Of a DNA stretch of 64,000 nucleotides, positions 12,001 to 27,000 are shown piece by piece. The position numbers and the translations under genes were made by a program. The stretch lies in the NCBI RefSeq assembly GCF_003286085.1, contig NW_020825288.1, positions 27,590,001-27,654,000 on the forward strand, given 5' to 3'. This DNA comes from Drosophila persimilis (taxonomy: Eukaryota > Arthropoda > Insecta > Diptera > Drosophilidae). Each line of letters opens with the position of its first letter. Within the stretch, counting starts at the first letter, position 1. Below the pieces are notes generated by a model. That model was given only the letters and a program-made list of their open reading frames with translations, was not told the origin of the DNA and did no database searches.

Positions 12001-15000
12001 CAGAAATAATCATAAATTACAAAAAAAAAACAAAAACGAAAAGTGCTGAGTGACCTGCTATTATGTGGACCTGTTGATTGTTTATTATTTTTACAAATCA
12101 TAGCAGAGTGAAATTTACATATTTGCGGCACGATAGTCGTGAATTTCGAGAGAGGATGTTAGGATGGAGTCAACATTTAAGCGAAAACATCAAGTTTTGC
12201 ATGAATGAAATATGCCCCAAGTCGCCCATGGAGACGATGCCTCTTCAAGTTTGTTGCCTCAGTCTTTTGTTTGTGCACGGACTCCCATGGGAGTTCTCTC
12301 TCTCCATCTTTCTGTTGATTTTTTGTGTGTTGTTTTTTTATGTTTGTTTTCTGTCTGCGTCACTGAGAAATTCTGCAGAAAAAGCCAGGCAGGCAGGCAG
12401 ACAAGACTTTTGTTTTCGTCGGAGTTTTCAAGGATACAAGTTTTGTTGTCAGAGTGCAGTGTGAGAAATATGCCAGAGATATATGTACATATATACTCTG
12501 TAGAGGGTGTGGCCCCAGAGTTCGGTGCGTGTCTTGCCGTACCTTTCGCTTTGCTGGGGTTCATGCTCGATTAGCTGGCAAAATTTTTGTCTGGCGACCC
12601 GCTATAATGAACCGATAAGTAAAAGTAGCTTAAAAAGAAAAGACTTTTCAACAAGCCACACACAACCATTTCCAAATGTGTGGAGTGACAGATACAACAC
12701 CAACACCGAAAACTGTTGTTAATTGTTGGCCGTTACTATTATTATTATTATAACCATTATTATTATGGCGTTGTACTCCACACACAGCATCGTTAGAGAG
12801 GGAGTTAGAGATGCGTGAAAGTGCAGACAGAGCCAACAATTAACATTTTGGCCATAAATATGGCTTACAGATACTTCGAACTTTAGTGTCAAAACCAAAA
12901 CAAAAAAAGTCAACTTTCGGTGGGTTTTCCTTGACACATGGATTGGCTTTGGCCTTGGCTTTGGGGGCTTTCTCCGAAACATCAATTTTTAAAGAAACTC
13001 TCCAAATTCGAATAGAACCAAACGGGTTACACAAGTGAAAACCTGCAACGGCGGCAGCCCGGCCTCAATCTTAATCTCATTCCTATTTGTGTCAGGGGCG
13101 CCAATCAAAATACATAAATAAGCAAAGTAAAACTAAGTATAATTGTAACTCGTTTGAAATATGCATTAGGCAATGGCATCAATTCCACTTAGAGCACACA
13201 CGTATCATGCAATTCCTCCACCACTGCTCTAGCCTCTAGCTCTCGCGGGGTCTAGACATGCGTCTTGGCCGTCTTGCATTTTTTTGAATTAGATAATTTT
13301 TCATATATATATATAAAGCAAATTTTTCTCATACGAGTGGGAAAAATGTAGCACAGAAAGCCAATGTGCGGCTAATTAATGCATTTTAATTGCACATACT
13401 TCTGTGGCTTAGTGTGTGCGGTGTGTGTGTGTATACTGCTGCAATTAAGTGTGTCATTGAACGGTGCAGATACAAAGATACAGATACTGAGGAGTCGGAA
13501 AGAGAACGCTGGCAGGAAGTGCCGCCAGGCTTGAACTGGGTGAAAGATAATAAAGAATGAACATTAATTTAATTATATGCTATGAATATTTTTCTACTGT
13601 TACTGTAAATGAATGGGAGGAAATATCTGTTATATAATGATAGGGTAAAAGGATTGAGGAATCGGAAGGAAATCGTTTTAGTTTATGTCTACGCATTCAA
13701 AGAACTTTTAAACCAATCGATTCGGATTCTGATGGTTTATCGGGGAGTCTTTATTCGTGCTATTTCTTGGTTAGCTTAGGTGTTAAATGGTTCATATTTA
13801 TACTGAATCGGGGTATGGTCTTAGTGTTTCACGGTGCCAATTTCTATGGATGTATATCTAGATATGAATTGGAAAGAAGAGGTGGTATTGAGAGTAAGTT
13901 TTGCTTAGTTAGAGCCAGTAAAAGAGGCAATTTCTGTCATGCTTTTGCTCATCTCTACTACTCTTAGCTTTTGCTTACTTTAGCCCACTGATAGCCCCTA
14001 TTTCGCTACACACACCATTCCCTTTATCCCCCATGAATGTTATTTCCAACTCATTTGATGTTTTGTGAGTTTCGCTTGCCTGTGCCATTCAATTGACCTT
14101 CAATCTCCAAACGCACTTGCCACTTGCCACCACAAAAGTTACAGAGCTAGTCGGCAAAACCTCTCACATGGCTAACTCCAATTCAAAATCCAATTCGATT
14201 TCATGGCCGGCCAAACAACTCGCATTCACTTGGGTAAAGACTCTCCGTGTGTCTGTGGGGTGTCATTCCATTGAGATCAGATACAACAGACACTCGCTAC
14301 TACTCGGCACAATATTTATACAAAAGTTAAGGGGCTTAGTGTTTAGTTGTTCATATTTCTGCCAGAGGTCTTTGTCTTGGCTTTAACAGTACTCCACTCC
14401 AACTGCTAAATGGACAATGACACGAGCCTCGTCGTCGCAGCATTTGAAACGTGTTTTTTTTTTCTTTTGCCGTCATAGCATTGGATACGATCCGCCCTCC
14501 CATAGATACTTACTACTCCCTCTGCAGTCCCCCCACCATTTTGCACCAGGTCAAACTGCATTTTTGTTGTTTGTCAGATGCACATGAACTTTCGAGTTGA
14601 AAAAGGTCAAATGCTATGTTATGTTGGGAAATAATTTTGCTTTGAGTTGTCTTCCCCTTTTCGCTGGGCTCGGGGTTTGGTGTCTGTGGGTTTTAATGGT
14701 GTCTGCAGAGTGGAATTCTACCCTATCAGAAATACCTGAATGACTGACCGCTGGGCATTTATACGTGTGTTCTCTCGTCTGCCCTGCCTTTCCACTGAGC
14801 ACTCTTTTGCTGTCATTAGCCAGATAGAAAGGCCGATAAAATGCCTCGCATTTGGGTTAGACGCGTAGTTGGCTAACTGCAATTGAGATACAAATTTATG
14901 ATAGAGTACTGTGTACTTAGTACAATTTTTTCGGATTCTTTTGTTGTAAAAGAAAACGGGGTTTCAATGTATTTCAAAAGTGTAAATGATCTAGCATTTA

Positions 15001-18000
15001 GCTGTAGATTGATGGCTCCATAAAAGTAATTTTAGATCTAAGAACAACAATGATACCTTTAAGATTTCCTTCCTCAATTAAAACATCAACCTCTTCTGTA
15101 ACCATTCCTCCATTCACTCTCTCATCACACTTGAACCATTTCCAACATTTGTTATTGAAATTTAACACTTGGTTTCACAAATTTCCATACTCGGACTTCT
15201 TCGTGTGTGTGTGGATTATCATCTTCATGGACAAAAGCCATCACAATGAAATTTCATTAACATCAGCACGAAATTTCTAAAGCAAATACAATAGAAAAAA
15301 ACCTCCTAACTCTGGTTTTAATTAAACCAAAAAAAAGATAATCAAAATTAACACCCAAGAGGGGCAAAAACAGAAACAACTGAAACTGCAGGCAACAGCC
15401 AACAACATCCAAATTGCGTAATCAATTTCGAATTTGTTTATAATTCGAAGTCAAAACCGGACCCACAGCTGCATAATACCATTCGGATATATATATATAT
15501 GTATATATATTATGGATTCATGACACACTCTGAGGCATGACCGTTACAGTGCCCAAAAAAAAAATGGTCAGACCTTTCCCCCCAGTCCCCATTTTTACCC
15601 TTTTCCGATCGGTGGAGCCGCTCCGTTTTGTTGACACTTTTTGCGCGTTACAAAACGCGGCCAATAGAGTGAGGAATGGGGTGGATGGTGGGGAGGGTGG
15701 GGAGGGAGTGGTGAGGCTTTGAGGAGTGGGGCATGGGGAATGCTCATTAGGCAGGTTTCATTATGAAGCTCTGCTTCCGGTTGGCTTCGTCGAAGCCCCA
15801 GAGCCCAAGCATAAAAAAATCTATAGATACGGAAATTGGGGGAAAAAAGAATACAAGTATTTTTGTAGGGGCACCGATAATGAACCGTTTAAGAATGGTT
15901 ATAAATGGAATATTATACCTGTTTTATGCATAAAAGAAACTGAAAGAATGACTGAAAACTTTAGAATTTGACAAAAGTATAACCACAATGAGGAATACTG
16001 GTTTGAAATTTAGGATTAGCTATCAATCCTTTCCATTCTCTTTAGAGAATATCGAAACCAAAACCAGGTTGTAAGGAATCAAGAAGGTAAAGTTTTCGAA
16101 GCGGTTGACCAAGAAACCCTTATTCTCTACGTACACTTTGGGCCATCATCAACTCTAGATCAAGACCATCCACAACAACAGAACAGCAACTATCCCACCT
16201 AACAAAGACATCCGGTTTGCATTGCAACGCTTCATGGCAGCTTGTCAATTCTAAGCACATCACTTATGTATACTCGTAGCAGGCCCCAAACTCCCCCTCT
16301 ATCTGTATCCAAGGAGGGTACCTCCTCCCACTCCTTTCGACTGGCCGGCTGTCCGATCATTTGTTGGCTTGTGTGAGCCGCAGAACGTGCGGCGACTTAG
16401 AAAAACCGCAAATGAGTGTTGCTTTGCACTAGCGGACAGGCATTTTTGCATTTTTCTGCATAAGTGGTTTGGTCTTGTGGCTGTTGTTGGTTGCTGGTGG
16501 CTGGCATTCATTGTCGTATGCATATATATATCATAATCAAGACTGGCTGACCGGCTTAGCTTTGAGTCATAAACTATGCTAAACCAAAAACCCATTTTGC
16601 ATGGCCAACAGGGAGGACAAAACGTATAAAAGATACAGAAACTCAAGTTCGTTGTCTGAGTCTTTTGTACGGCAGATGCAGAAGGCAGCACAGCACAGCA
16701 CAGAACAGAAAAAGAGACTTGCATAACGGAAAGACCACCAAACAAGTCCTCCATCTATGCGGAATACATAAGGGATATACATACATACATACAATATATA
16801 TTCTATAGATACATATGTATATACTATATGTACAAAATAAATTGAAGATGCCTTGGCTGGCTTTAACGAGTGCCGAGTGAAAAATGAAAATCAATGACAG
16901 TAAAAGACAAATTGTGCGCCAAGTAAAAACAGACAAAACAAAAGGAGAGCCAGCGATCCAGCCGCCAGAACTCCGAACAGTTGGCGTATTATAAACGGCT
17001 AACCGTGACAACAGACCCCAACCGAACAGAACAGTCAACAGAACAGCCAAGAGCTGCAATAGCAACAGATCCCAAGCTGGAGCTGGAGTTGGAGTTGGAG
17101 CTGGAGCTGGAGCTATGGCTGGAGGCTGCCACAAAGGCAAAGGCAACAGCAACAGCAACAGCAGCAGCATAACGAACTGAAATTCAAGGTTCATGTCAGT
17201 AACCCTAAGAGTTCTGGTCTCTCTCTCTCTCTCTCCATTCGACACAACAATAAAAGCAACAGCTAAAACATAAAACACACACATAAAGATCTGTTCTGTC
17301 TATATATTCGTATTGTGGAAGTCGGCTAGGGTCTCTTTCTCCTACTCTTTTCTCTCCCTCTCTCTCTCTCTGTGGGCTAACGAACTGTTCGGTAGTTCTG
17401 CTACGTTTTTATACCCTTACTTATTGATGGGGGGGGAATAAGTTGACCTTTATTTTGGGTTTGGGAACAGGAGTGTGACTCATTCTCCAATTACCATAAC
17501 TTTTGGAAGGAAATTTGGAGCTCTAATCTTTGGTCGAATTTTTTTTAGGAATTCCAAAGGTATAGAAATAAACGTACAAAAGTTATCCCCATTGATGGCT
17601 GGGTTCTTTACATCTTTTAGGAAAATTGTTATTAAAAAGTCCCTCTATTTATCCCCATTCCATTCACATGCTCTAAATCCCCTTTGTGGCCAATAAATCT
17701 TACTTTTTCATGAAATTTCCTCATCTCTAGAACACTTTTTTAGGGCATTCCCCATTCGTTCTATGTAACTTCTCGACTCTTAGCTTTTTTAGCGCTAAAT
17801 TGGCGTCCGTTGCATGCTGGCTCCGGACTCTGTCTTTCAGTCCGACTCTGACTCTGACTGACTGCCTCCAAGCGTATATTTTGTACCTTTTTCTTATTGG
17901 AGCGACGACAACTGGGGTCTAGGGACCGCTTTAATGCTTATTACCACGCATGCATGACAGTCCCAGTCGCCAGTCGCTAGTCGCCGTTCTCTCCCCCAAC

Positions 18001-21000
18001 CACCTACACTCCAGGGCCCCTCTAGGGCCTGTCTAGGCGTAGGACTTGACTGGATAAATGCCGTCCCCCATGGGGTAGCATTTCGTACAGCGAGAGAGAG
18101 AGAGAGAGATCGTCAGCGGGTGTTTTCCTGTCCCCTCTTCAGAAATGAAAGAAAAGTACTTCCATGAGTCAGCGGAGTAAACGTATGGTATATATGGTAT
18201 ATGATGGAAAGGGTTATTTACTTTTCCATTCGACTGCAGTCCGCAATGATGGGGTGTGCACATTTTGATGAAAATTGCAGGCAGCAAACCATTTTGAGTT
18301 ATTACTGAAAATGGTCGGGAAATTCAGGAAATTCTTAGAGCTATTTAAGATCCATCAAACATAATTATGTCCATATTTCAGGAATATTGATTGATTTAAT
18401 AAAGGAAAATTATGAATAGAACTTTGATGGATGGCTTCCCATTAATTTAGATTTGAAAACCCTTTCAGAAGTATCCAAAAAGTGCTACAATTATCGCTGA
18501 TGTTCAAGTTCAAGTTCCAATTAATGAATTAACTATTTAATTGAATGTTTTTCTGGTCAGAAACAATCTTAATTCTCTGCAGAAGCCATGGGCAAGACAA
18601 GTGTTTTTGGGGCCTCCACTAAGGTCATCATTTATTTATGACATGAATGCCCGAATATAAATGTAATTATATAAGAAAAGATGAAGGAAAAAAGCCCAAA
18701 GAACAACATCTTTGGCAGGCCCCAAAACACCGTCTCCTAAGCGCTTCAAAAGTCAAAGAAAAAACAAAAGAACAAAAACCAAAGAGAAACAAGAATTATA
18801 TCATAAAAGATGTGGCTGGGCTGATATTTTGGTTTGGGGCTTGTCCCTCCACTGGGTCTTCCAAGAATGGTCGACCATCCGATGATTCAGCAGGCAACAG
18901 GCAGCAGGCAGACGGAGCTTAATGAATACCTTGCAGATTTTGAGGAATTGATGCTGCTTGAAAGATGCTTGGGGTTCGGTTCGTTGTGTGGCAAAAAAAA
19001 AAAAAAACGCGAGAACCGCGAGACGAGAATTGAGAACTGAAAACAGAAATTACCTTTCAATGATGGCATGGCCAATGCGGAATTGCGGATGATGTTGTTG
19101 TTGTTCCTCAAGATGATGATGATAATGATGATGATGGTACGCGTGAGATATTTCCAATACGATTTGCCATATTTCCGCTAGAGTTGCGCAAGAAAAGTTC
19201 TGTTTTTTTTCCATTCAGTTACCGTAAATGTGGGACAAAGTCTTAAGAGTTTATTTACCCCATTCGAGGATGAGTCAGTATTGATAGGAAGGGAATATTT
19301 ATAGACAGATGCCTAAGGAGAAGAGGCATGGTGATGGTTCCAGTAAGAGAACAGAGTTTTTTTTATGTAATCCCAATCTTTCCTTTTCCTTTGAAGATTC
19401 TAATGTTATTCCATTCGTTTTTTCCCAGATGTGACCACAACATCGCTTCCACCTACCAACAGCAGCAGCTCCCTGCCCCCAGCTGCTGGAGACACAATGA
19501 GTAGTTCTTCTGTGAGTTCTACCAGCATTGAACCCATCACCTCGACAGAGCCCACAACAACGCCGCGACAGGAGAGTGATGGACCCGAACAGCACTTGAT
19601 CTTCTCGCACACGGAGGCGGATCAGACCCACATCCAGCACATACCCCTGAGGGACGAGCACGCGGAGAATAGTGAAGCTGATGCCACCACCGAGGCACTG
19701 AAGGATCCACGAGAAGATCAGCTGCTCAATCAAATATCCAATGAGAACGATGATGTGGTCAAGGATCTGAATAATTTCCGACATCCGGCGACGCTGATCA
19801 CGGCGAGCAACAGCAACAGCAACAGCGAGGAGAACAGTGACTCCTCAGTGAATCCCAATGAAAATGAAAGTGAAAAGACAGAGGAAACAACAACAACTAG
19901 TACAACAACAACGACAACGACAACGACAGAGGCAACACAGCAGATCGAGCGCGAAGAGGATCCCTATCATGTGCATATACTGTCCGAGAATCATGATCGC
20001 CTGGCCGAACACGAAGATTATCAAATGCTGTCGACCAGCACCGAGGAGTCCTCTTCGTCGTCAGAACCAGCTATAACAACTACAACCACAGAGAGCGGCT
20101 CTGATGCAGGTATTATTGTCAGTCTGGAGAACAAGGCGACTGCCGAGCCATCCACATCCACATCCACCGAGGGTACGACGACTACAACTACAACCACATC
20201 TCGAGCACGCGCCATGCATATGAATGAGGAGCCAGAAATCGAAGCGGCGGCTGCCACCACAATCATGCCACCAGACAATGAATCGTCGTCGGGTCCAGTG
20301 ATTAACATTGTTGAAGGACAACACATGAAACAGGAGGAGGAGTCGCGGTCGGAGTCGGAGAGCAGCAGCAGCAGTACAGCCACCAGCACAACGCCAGCCA
20401 CAACCACCACAGAGGAGCCATCGCCATTTGTGGCCTTTGCCGGCGAGGGACGGTCAGCGGGTGGTGCCGGCGATGATGATGTGGAGGAGCTCTTCCTGCA
20501 TCGCAATGCCACAACACATGAGCAGCTCATGGATCTGAGTGATGTCAGCATGGATGAGGATCCCAAGGAGAGTAGCAGTAGTTCCAGTACCAGTACCAGT
20601 ACTTCTTCCACAACCACAACATCAACATCGACGACCACTGTTCAACCGGAAACGGAAATGCCCAAAATAGTAGAAATCACCGCCAGCGGGGATACGATGC
20701 AACGTGAATGTTTGGCCAACAGCAAGAGCTACAAGGTTAGTATGCAAAGAAAATAAAATATAGAAGTTTGATCCCGTAGAGAAAGCGCAAACGCCTCCAT
20801 CATCATTCCTTTTCGTCTGGCAGCCAGCCCACTTCCTGGCACGCAACTCCAATTGGAGCTTGTCGTCACCCTGGAGATTGCATAATGGCCAACAAGTTTT
20901 TGGGTCTACTGCCGCTCATAATGAAACCGGTCAGAGCACTGGGCCTTATATTCCAGACTGAGTCTCACTCTCAATCCTCAATGCAGCTGCTGCTGCTCCT

Positions 21001-24000
21001 GCTGCACTCCAAAAAAAACACCATATTTTCGGTGAGCCGCTGTCGCTGTTCGACCAAGCAGCAATTATGCAAAATATTTGCGCACCTTAAAAATCAAAAG
21101 AGAGAAAAATGTAGAAACAGATTTCAAGAAAAAAACAAAAAAAAAAAAACGTTCAAAGAAAATTCCAGTAAATTGCTGGGTTGTGATTGATGTTGACATC
21201 GCCTTTGTGGTTTTGGCCAAAGGCGGGAGATACAAACGGCAATGCGAGATACGAGAGGGAGATACAAACGGCAATGCGAGATCCGAGAGGCAGATACAAT
21301 TCCAAAACACTCTCAAATGAAAATTCCATCCCATTTCAAGTCCAGGAATCCAATCAATAATAATCTCAACTACGTGTAAATTGTTAGCATTTCAGATAAA
21401 TCACTAGATAAATGATTTGCATTAGAACTATTTGGTTAAACAATGCATACAGTTGTATGGCTCTATCTTTCATCTAAAATAATTCATCTAATTAACAGCC
21501 AACGAGCATTTTCAATCATTTCCAACACGCCTTTGTGCGTCTGTCCAACTGTGACGTGTTCATCAAACATTGCACTCGGCCCCAGAGAGGCACGGAATGG
21601 CTACCAATCATGAACGCTACTCATGGCTTACATCGGTTGTAGATATATACCACACATATATAGTGCAGTTGGTGCAATGAATGCCTGCAGCTGGGGAATG
21701 AGGCACTACTGACCAAAGCCCAACCCACTTTTCTGGGATGGAGCCTGCGCTTGGGCCTGAGCCTGAGCCTGAGTCTGAGTCTGAGTCTGGAGTGTTGATT
21801 TTGCTTTAATTAAACGAGCGTTTGGCTTTTCTTTTTCAAGTACCCTAATCAATAGAGGGGTATTGGGAAATGGTAAGGCATTTTGAGTTTCAATAATTGA
21901 AAGTTTGTCTCCGAAAAAGAGATCTTGTTGAAAGGGAATTACTTTTTTCATTGATAAATAAGAAATGTCTGTAGTACTTAGTAGCACTTATAATTTCCAT
22001 AAAAAGAGTATTCCCTTTTCGGTATTTTCCTCCCTCCCTCCTTATTTTATTCAATTTTTTTGTTAATCTTTTAAATTGTTTGTGTTGTCGTTTTCATAAT
22101 CGAGTTTGCGGTTCGCGTTCGATATGAAATAATTTTTGCTTTCACTTTTAATGAATTGTTGCCGATAGACGGCCCTCCTCCACCTCCCTCACACCACCCT
22201 CGTCCCCATCAGATATTTCTTATAAATTGCCATCGATTGTCGGACACGTGCAACATGCCAAGCCGCATGCCGCAAATGTTTTTCAAGTGAGCAGCCAAAT
22301 AGCAAAAAAAATATACATATATTACTAAAGTAAATTGCACAGCTTAGCTGATATTTTAGCTTGGTTTTCCAGTAGTTTAATGTGGCAAAGGGGGCGTTTT
22401 ATGGGCCGCCCGAGGCCCCAAAAGTTCACAAGAATTGTGCTCATTAGTCCACCATAAAACCAGGGGGCAGTGGCAGGTGGCAGGGGCACGAACCATAAAA
22501 AGCTTTGGGCGTGAATTTGTGCACCTGAGAGCCATATAAACGGCTGAGAGAACAGGATAGAACCCTAGTCCCCGACGTTTAATTAAAAGAACAAACGACT
22601 GCCCAAAGTGCTTTCTCGCTAAAACAAAAGACTCAAGACACGAACTTTTGGGTCTACGCGTGCGTGGGCACCACCGCATTGGCTGAAGTATATGACATAT
22701 TTGGTTATTGGAGCACTCCATACAGAGAGCAGGAAATTTCAGCTCATGATTGCCTTGAGTCAACAGCCGCATGATTGATGATCATCCACTCCAAAACATC
22801 AGCGTTTGCCTTATGCCACAAATTGACGTAATTTCTGTGCAAATAGCTTTCACAGAGTACACAAAAATTGGCAGAAAAATGTCTTTGCGGATGCGAAAAG
22901 AGCGAGAACTGGCACAGTAGGTCGATCTTCAGTCATTTCCCTAAATAAATGATGATAGAACTTTTGCACTTTTGCCATTGAAGACAGGGAAAGTGGTGGG
23001 AAATGTTTTAGAAGGGAAATCAAGAAAAAACTTGATTAGGTTTTGATTGAATGGGTGAAGGGAAATATTGGGAATTAATGGTTTAAAACCATTGAATACC
23101 CAAAGAGATGCTCTATTGATGGGAATATTTATCCCTATACACATGTTATTTATATTCTAAATAAATGCCACATTTTCCAGCATGGCGATACCATGGAGAG
23201 GGAATGCGATGAGCGTTGCACTTGCAACCGCGGCGACTGGATGTGTGAGCCACGTTGCAAGGGCTTGAGCTATCCCCGTGGCAGCCAGCGCAGCATGGCC
23301 AATCCCAACTGCAGAGAGCGTGTGGTGGAGGAGGATGAGTGCTGTCGGATGATGGAATGCAATGAACCTTTGCTGGAGCCCACAGTGGCCATATCCGAGC
23401 AGGGAGCAGCACCAGCGATGGCAGCGGCAGCAGTGGAAGAGGAAGCCACTACCATTTCCAGCACCGATGATGAAGGTGAGTTTTCCATTAATCATTAGAA
23501 AACGACTTTGAGGAAGATGAAGCAGATGTAGTAGCTTTTGTTATGGCTTTATTTGTGGCTTTTACATGTCGATCCTTTTGGCCAAAGCTTTTTAACATGC
23601 TGTGTTCTCTATGCCATTCCATAAACGTGCCTCATGCCCCAACACACAACACATACACAAAAACACTCGCCGCACACTCTCGACTCGACTGCATTCCTCC
23701 CATTGCATTGCACCCACATAGCCACGCCCAAGCCGAAGAATGATTGCCATTACATGGGAGCCGTCTATAAGTTCCGCGAACGCCTGGAGATCGCCTGCGA
23801 TCAGATCTGCCACTGTGCCGAGGGTGGAGTGATGGACTGCCGTCCACGGTGTCCGGAGAGGAATCACACGCGCGCCGACAAGTGTGTGTATGTGAAGGAT
23901 CCCAAGGATGTGTGCTGCCAGCTGGAGCTGTGCGATGTCACCCTGGATGATCACGAGCAGCCGCAGTCCCCGCCCCAGAACAGTGTGAACGAGGACTCGG

Positions 24001-27000
24001 AGGAGGAGCACCACCAACAGGAACATCTCTATGGGTTGCAGGAACAGGCCAGAGATGCGGGAGGTGCCACGTCTGGCTGCACCTTCAAGGGCTCCCAGTA
24101 CGAGGTGGGACAGCAGTTCCGCGATGGCTGCGAACAGTTGTGCATCTGCAATGAGCAGGGGATCCACTGTGCCAAGGTGGAGTGCCCCTCGAACTTCGGA
24201 TTGGACGTGCAGGATCCGCACTGCATCCGCTGGGAGCCGGTGCCCGCAGACTTCAAGCCTATTCCCCCGAACTGCTGTCCGGAGAGCATGCGATGTGTGG
24301 ACAATGGCACCTGCACCTACAAGGGCTTGCAGTTCGATAACTGGGCTCCGATTCCAGCGAATCTTTCAGGTAAAGTCCATACATCCAATCATTCCCTTCA
24401 TATAGTCGCCTCATGCCACCCTTTGGATCTCCGCTTAGGTTGTGATCAGCATTGTTATTGCGAGAATGGGCGTGTGGAGTGCCGTCCGGCGTGTCCGCCA
24501 GTGCTGGCATTGCCGCCCGCGGACCTGCCCTGCCATCCGGCCCAGGCACGCCTCCTTCCGATCCCCGATGACGAGTGCTGCAAGCAATGGAGCTGTGCAC
24601 CGCTGGTGCCAAAGATCGGGGCTGCCGGGCAGGAGGAATCCCCCGAAGAATCGTCCACGCAATCCACTCCGATTTCCAATGGTAAATAGATTTTGCATGA
24701 CTTGAGATTAATCCTTTCCTGTTTTTGGGGAACTGCATGCAATATAGAAGTTTTTAAGATACGATTTTCCCACTTCCATGTCATTCGTTTGAGCTTTTTT
24801 CATTTGAAGATCATTTTCAATTCGTTTTTATTGGAAATTAATTAACTTTTTTGCGCTTTTAGTTTGCTGCCTAACTTGTTTTTCTTTCTGCTGCCTCTCA
24901 CAATTCTGTTTTTGCATTTGAAAGCTATTTAATTTCGTTTTTACTTTACTTTTTTTCATCAATTATAAATATATTCACGCTATGCATTTTGTAAATAATC
25001 AAACAACATTCAACATGCAACAAAATAACAGAAACTACAACGACAGCGACGACCACGACAAGTACAACAACCACTGGCAAAATGCCGCCCCAGAAGAAGC
25101 CCTCATCTCCAGGTGCCTTCTATCCCACATTGGACGGCAAGCCACCAAAGTCCACTGGAGGAGGCCTGGGCATCTTTGAGAAGACAGAGAAAAACCATGA
25201 GAAGGGGCATGAAAAAGGGCACAAGAAGGTGCAACACCAGCAGCAGCAGCAACAGGAGCAGGAGCAACAACAGCATCAGCAACAGCAGCACCAGAACGAT
25301 GTCATCTTCGATGATCGTGAGGGACACTTGCAGCAGAATGGCGGCTTTGTGCCCTTCCAATTCGGTCACCAGCATCCGCACCAGCAGCACCTAGGACCCT
25401 TTGGATTCTACAATCCTGTGAAGCCTGTCTATGAGGACTACAATCCCTATGAGCCGTACGACATTAATCCCAACGGAACGCCCCAAGGCAAGGCACCTCC
25501 AGTGCCGACAAGTCAATCGGATCTGTTTAATATACTGGGAGCAGAACAGCCAGGACATCAGGGGCATCCCAATCATAATGGACATCCCGCGCAGACCCAA
25601 AAGGATAATCACAATCTGCCCTCCCAAGTGAGAATCGAACAGATTCTGCAGCATTTGCAGCAGACCGTGCCAGGCGGACCACCTTCCCAACAGCAGCAGC
25701 AGAATCCCCAACAGCAGCAGCAGCAGAATCCCGGACATTATGTGCCCATTGTGCACAGTGGATTGCCGCCACCGCCGCCAGCACATGGCATAGCCATTGT
25801 CGATGGCCAGCCCGTGGCATATGAGAGCTATCCGGTGATACCAGGCCTGGGAGTGCCGCCACCACCAATCCATCAGCAGCAGCAGCAACAGCAGCAACAG
25901 AAGCAACAGCCACTGCAACAGCAGGCCACAATCCTGCCCAGCTCCAGCACTACTTCAGGATTGTCCACCCAAGCCAGTGAGCATAGTCTGCACCAGAATC
26001 AGGAGTCGCTAACGAAGCAGCAGCAGCAGCAATCCAATCCAGGTTGAACCAACAAAATATTCTATAGCTACCCAACACTCTTAGATCTCTACAAAAAAAA
26101 AAAACAACAGCCACAACAGAACACTGCGACAGGGTTTTTACTGTACTAACTGCCGACCCACACACAAACACAAGCTACTCTTCACACAGATACAAAAGCA
26201 TCTACACATTCATATAGATCCATCCATCATTGTCATGCTTTTTACGCTAATCCCAAATTTGAGCGATTTTCCAAACAAAATCCGTTAATTATTTTTTGGG
26301 GCAAACAAAATACTAATCACTAAAAATTAATTAGTCGCTGAAAACTAACCAAAAATTCATATATTTCCCCAAAAAGGCAATAGCAAACTGCAACCAGATA
26401 TCGAAGTTCATACTCTGGAGGCTCTAGATGCACGAACCATTCACATTGTCTTCACTGTACCCGAGGTCTATGTGAATCTCCATGGACGCATCGAACTGCG
26501 CTACACGAATGGACCTAGCAATGACACCTCGACCTGGGAGCAACAGATCTTTGCACCGCCAGAGGATCTCCTGGCCACCTCGCAGATGGAGTTCGACTTG
26601 AACTATCTAGAGCCCAATTCCCTATACAAAGTAAAGATCACACTGATCCTCAGGGATCTCAACTCCCAACCGTCGAGCACTGTGCATGTGGTTAAGCTAC
26701 CAGCGGAGAGGACCATCACACCACCTCCGCCGTTCACCGACTACAGGCCGGACTTCCAGGACATCTTCAAGACCGTGGAGGATGCAGAGTTGAATGTCAG
26801 CGAAACGAATGCCACATGGCTGCAGTTGACATGGAAGAAGCTCGGCGACGAGCAGATGGAGTATGTGGATGGAGTGCAGCTGCGCTACAAGGAGCTCACG
26901 GGCATGATCTACTCCTCATCCCCACTGATACACCGCACCCTCACCAGCTACACCATCCAGAACTTGCAGCCGGATACGGGCTACGAGATCGGTCTCTACT

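Larger units (their letters stand above)
20736..23180 (+). other. sas: sas intron 2, 2.4 kb
   Basis: Donor AAG/GTTAGT and acceptor TTTTCCAG, phase 0. The intron falls inside the first VWC repeat, after its first cysteine region. It contains a 32-bp tandem duplication (21225-21299) and a TGAGCC/TGAGTC hexamer array (21755-21790). No coding exon is recognised. Confidence 0.75.

Noticed and set aside
20021..20638. 205-codon minus-strand open frame opposite sas exon 2
   Set aside because: It mirrors ACA/AGC-rich Ser/Thr codons as Val/Leu/Ser runs. No start context, domain or splice signals; a shadow of the sas mucin exon.
25082..25112. Upstream extension of sas exon 6 starting at ATG 25082
   Set aside because: The CTCCAG acceptor at 25112 gives the correct phase with exon 5. 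The extra codons are open only by chance.
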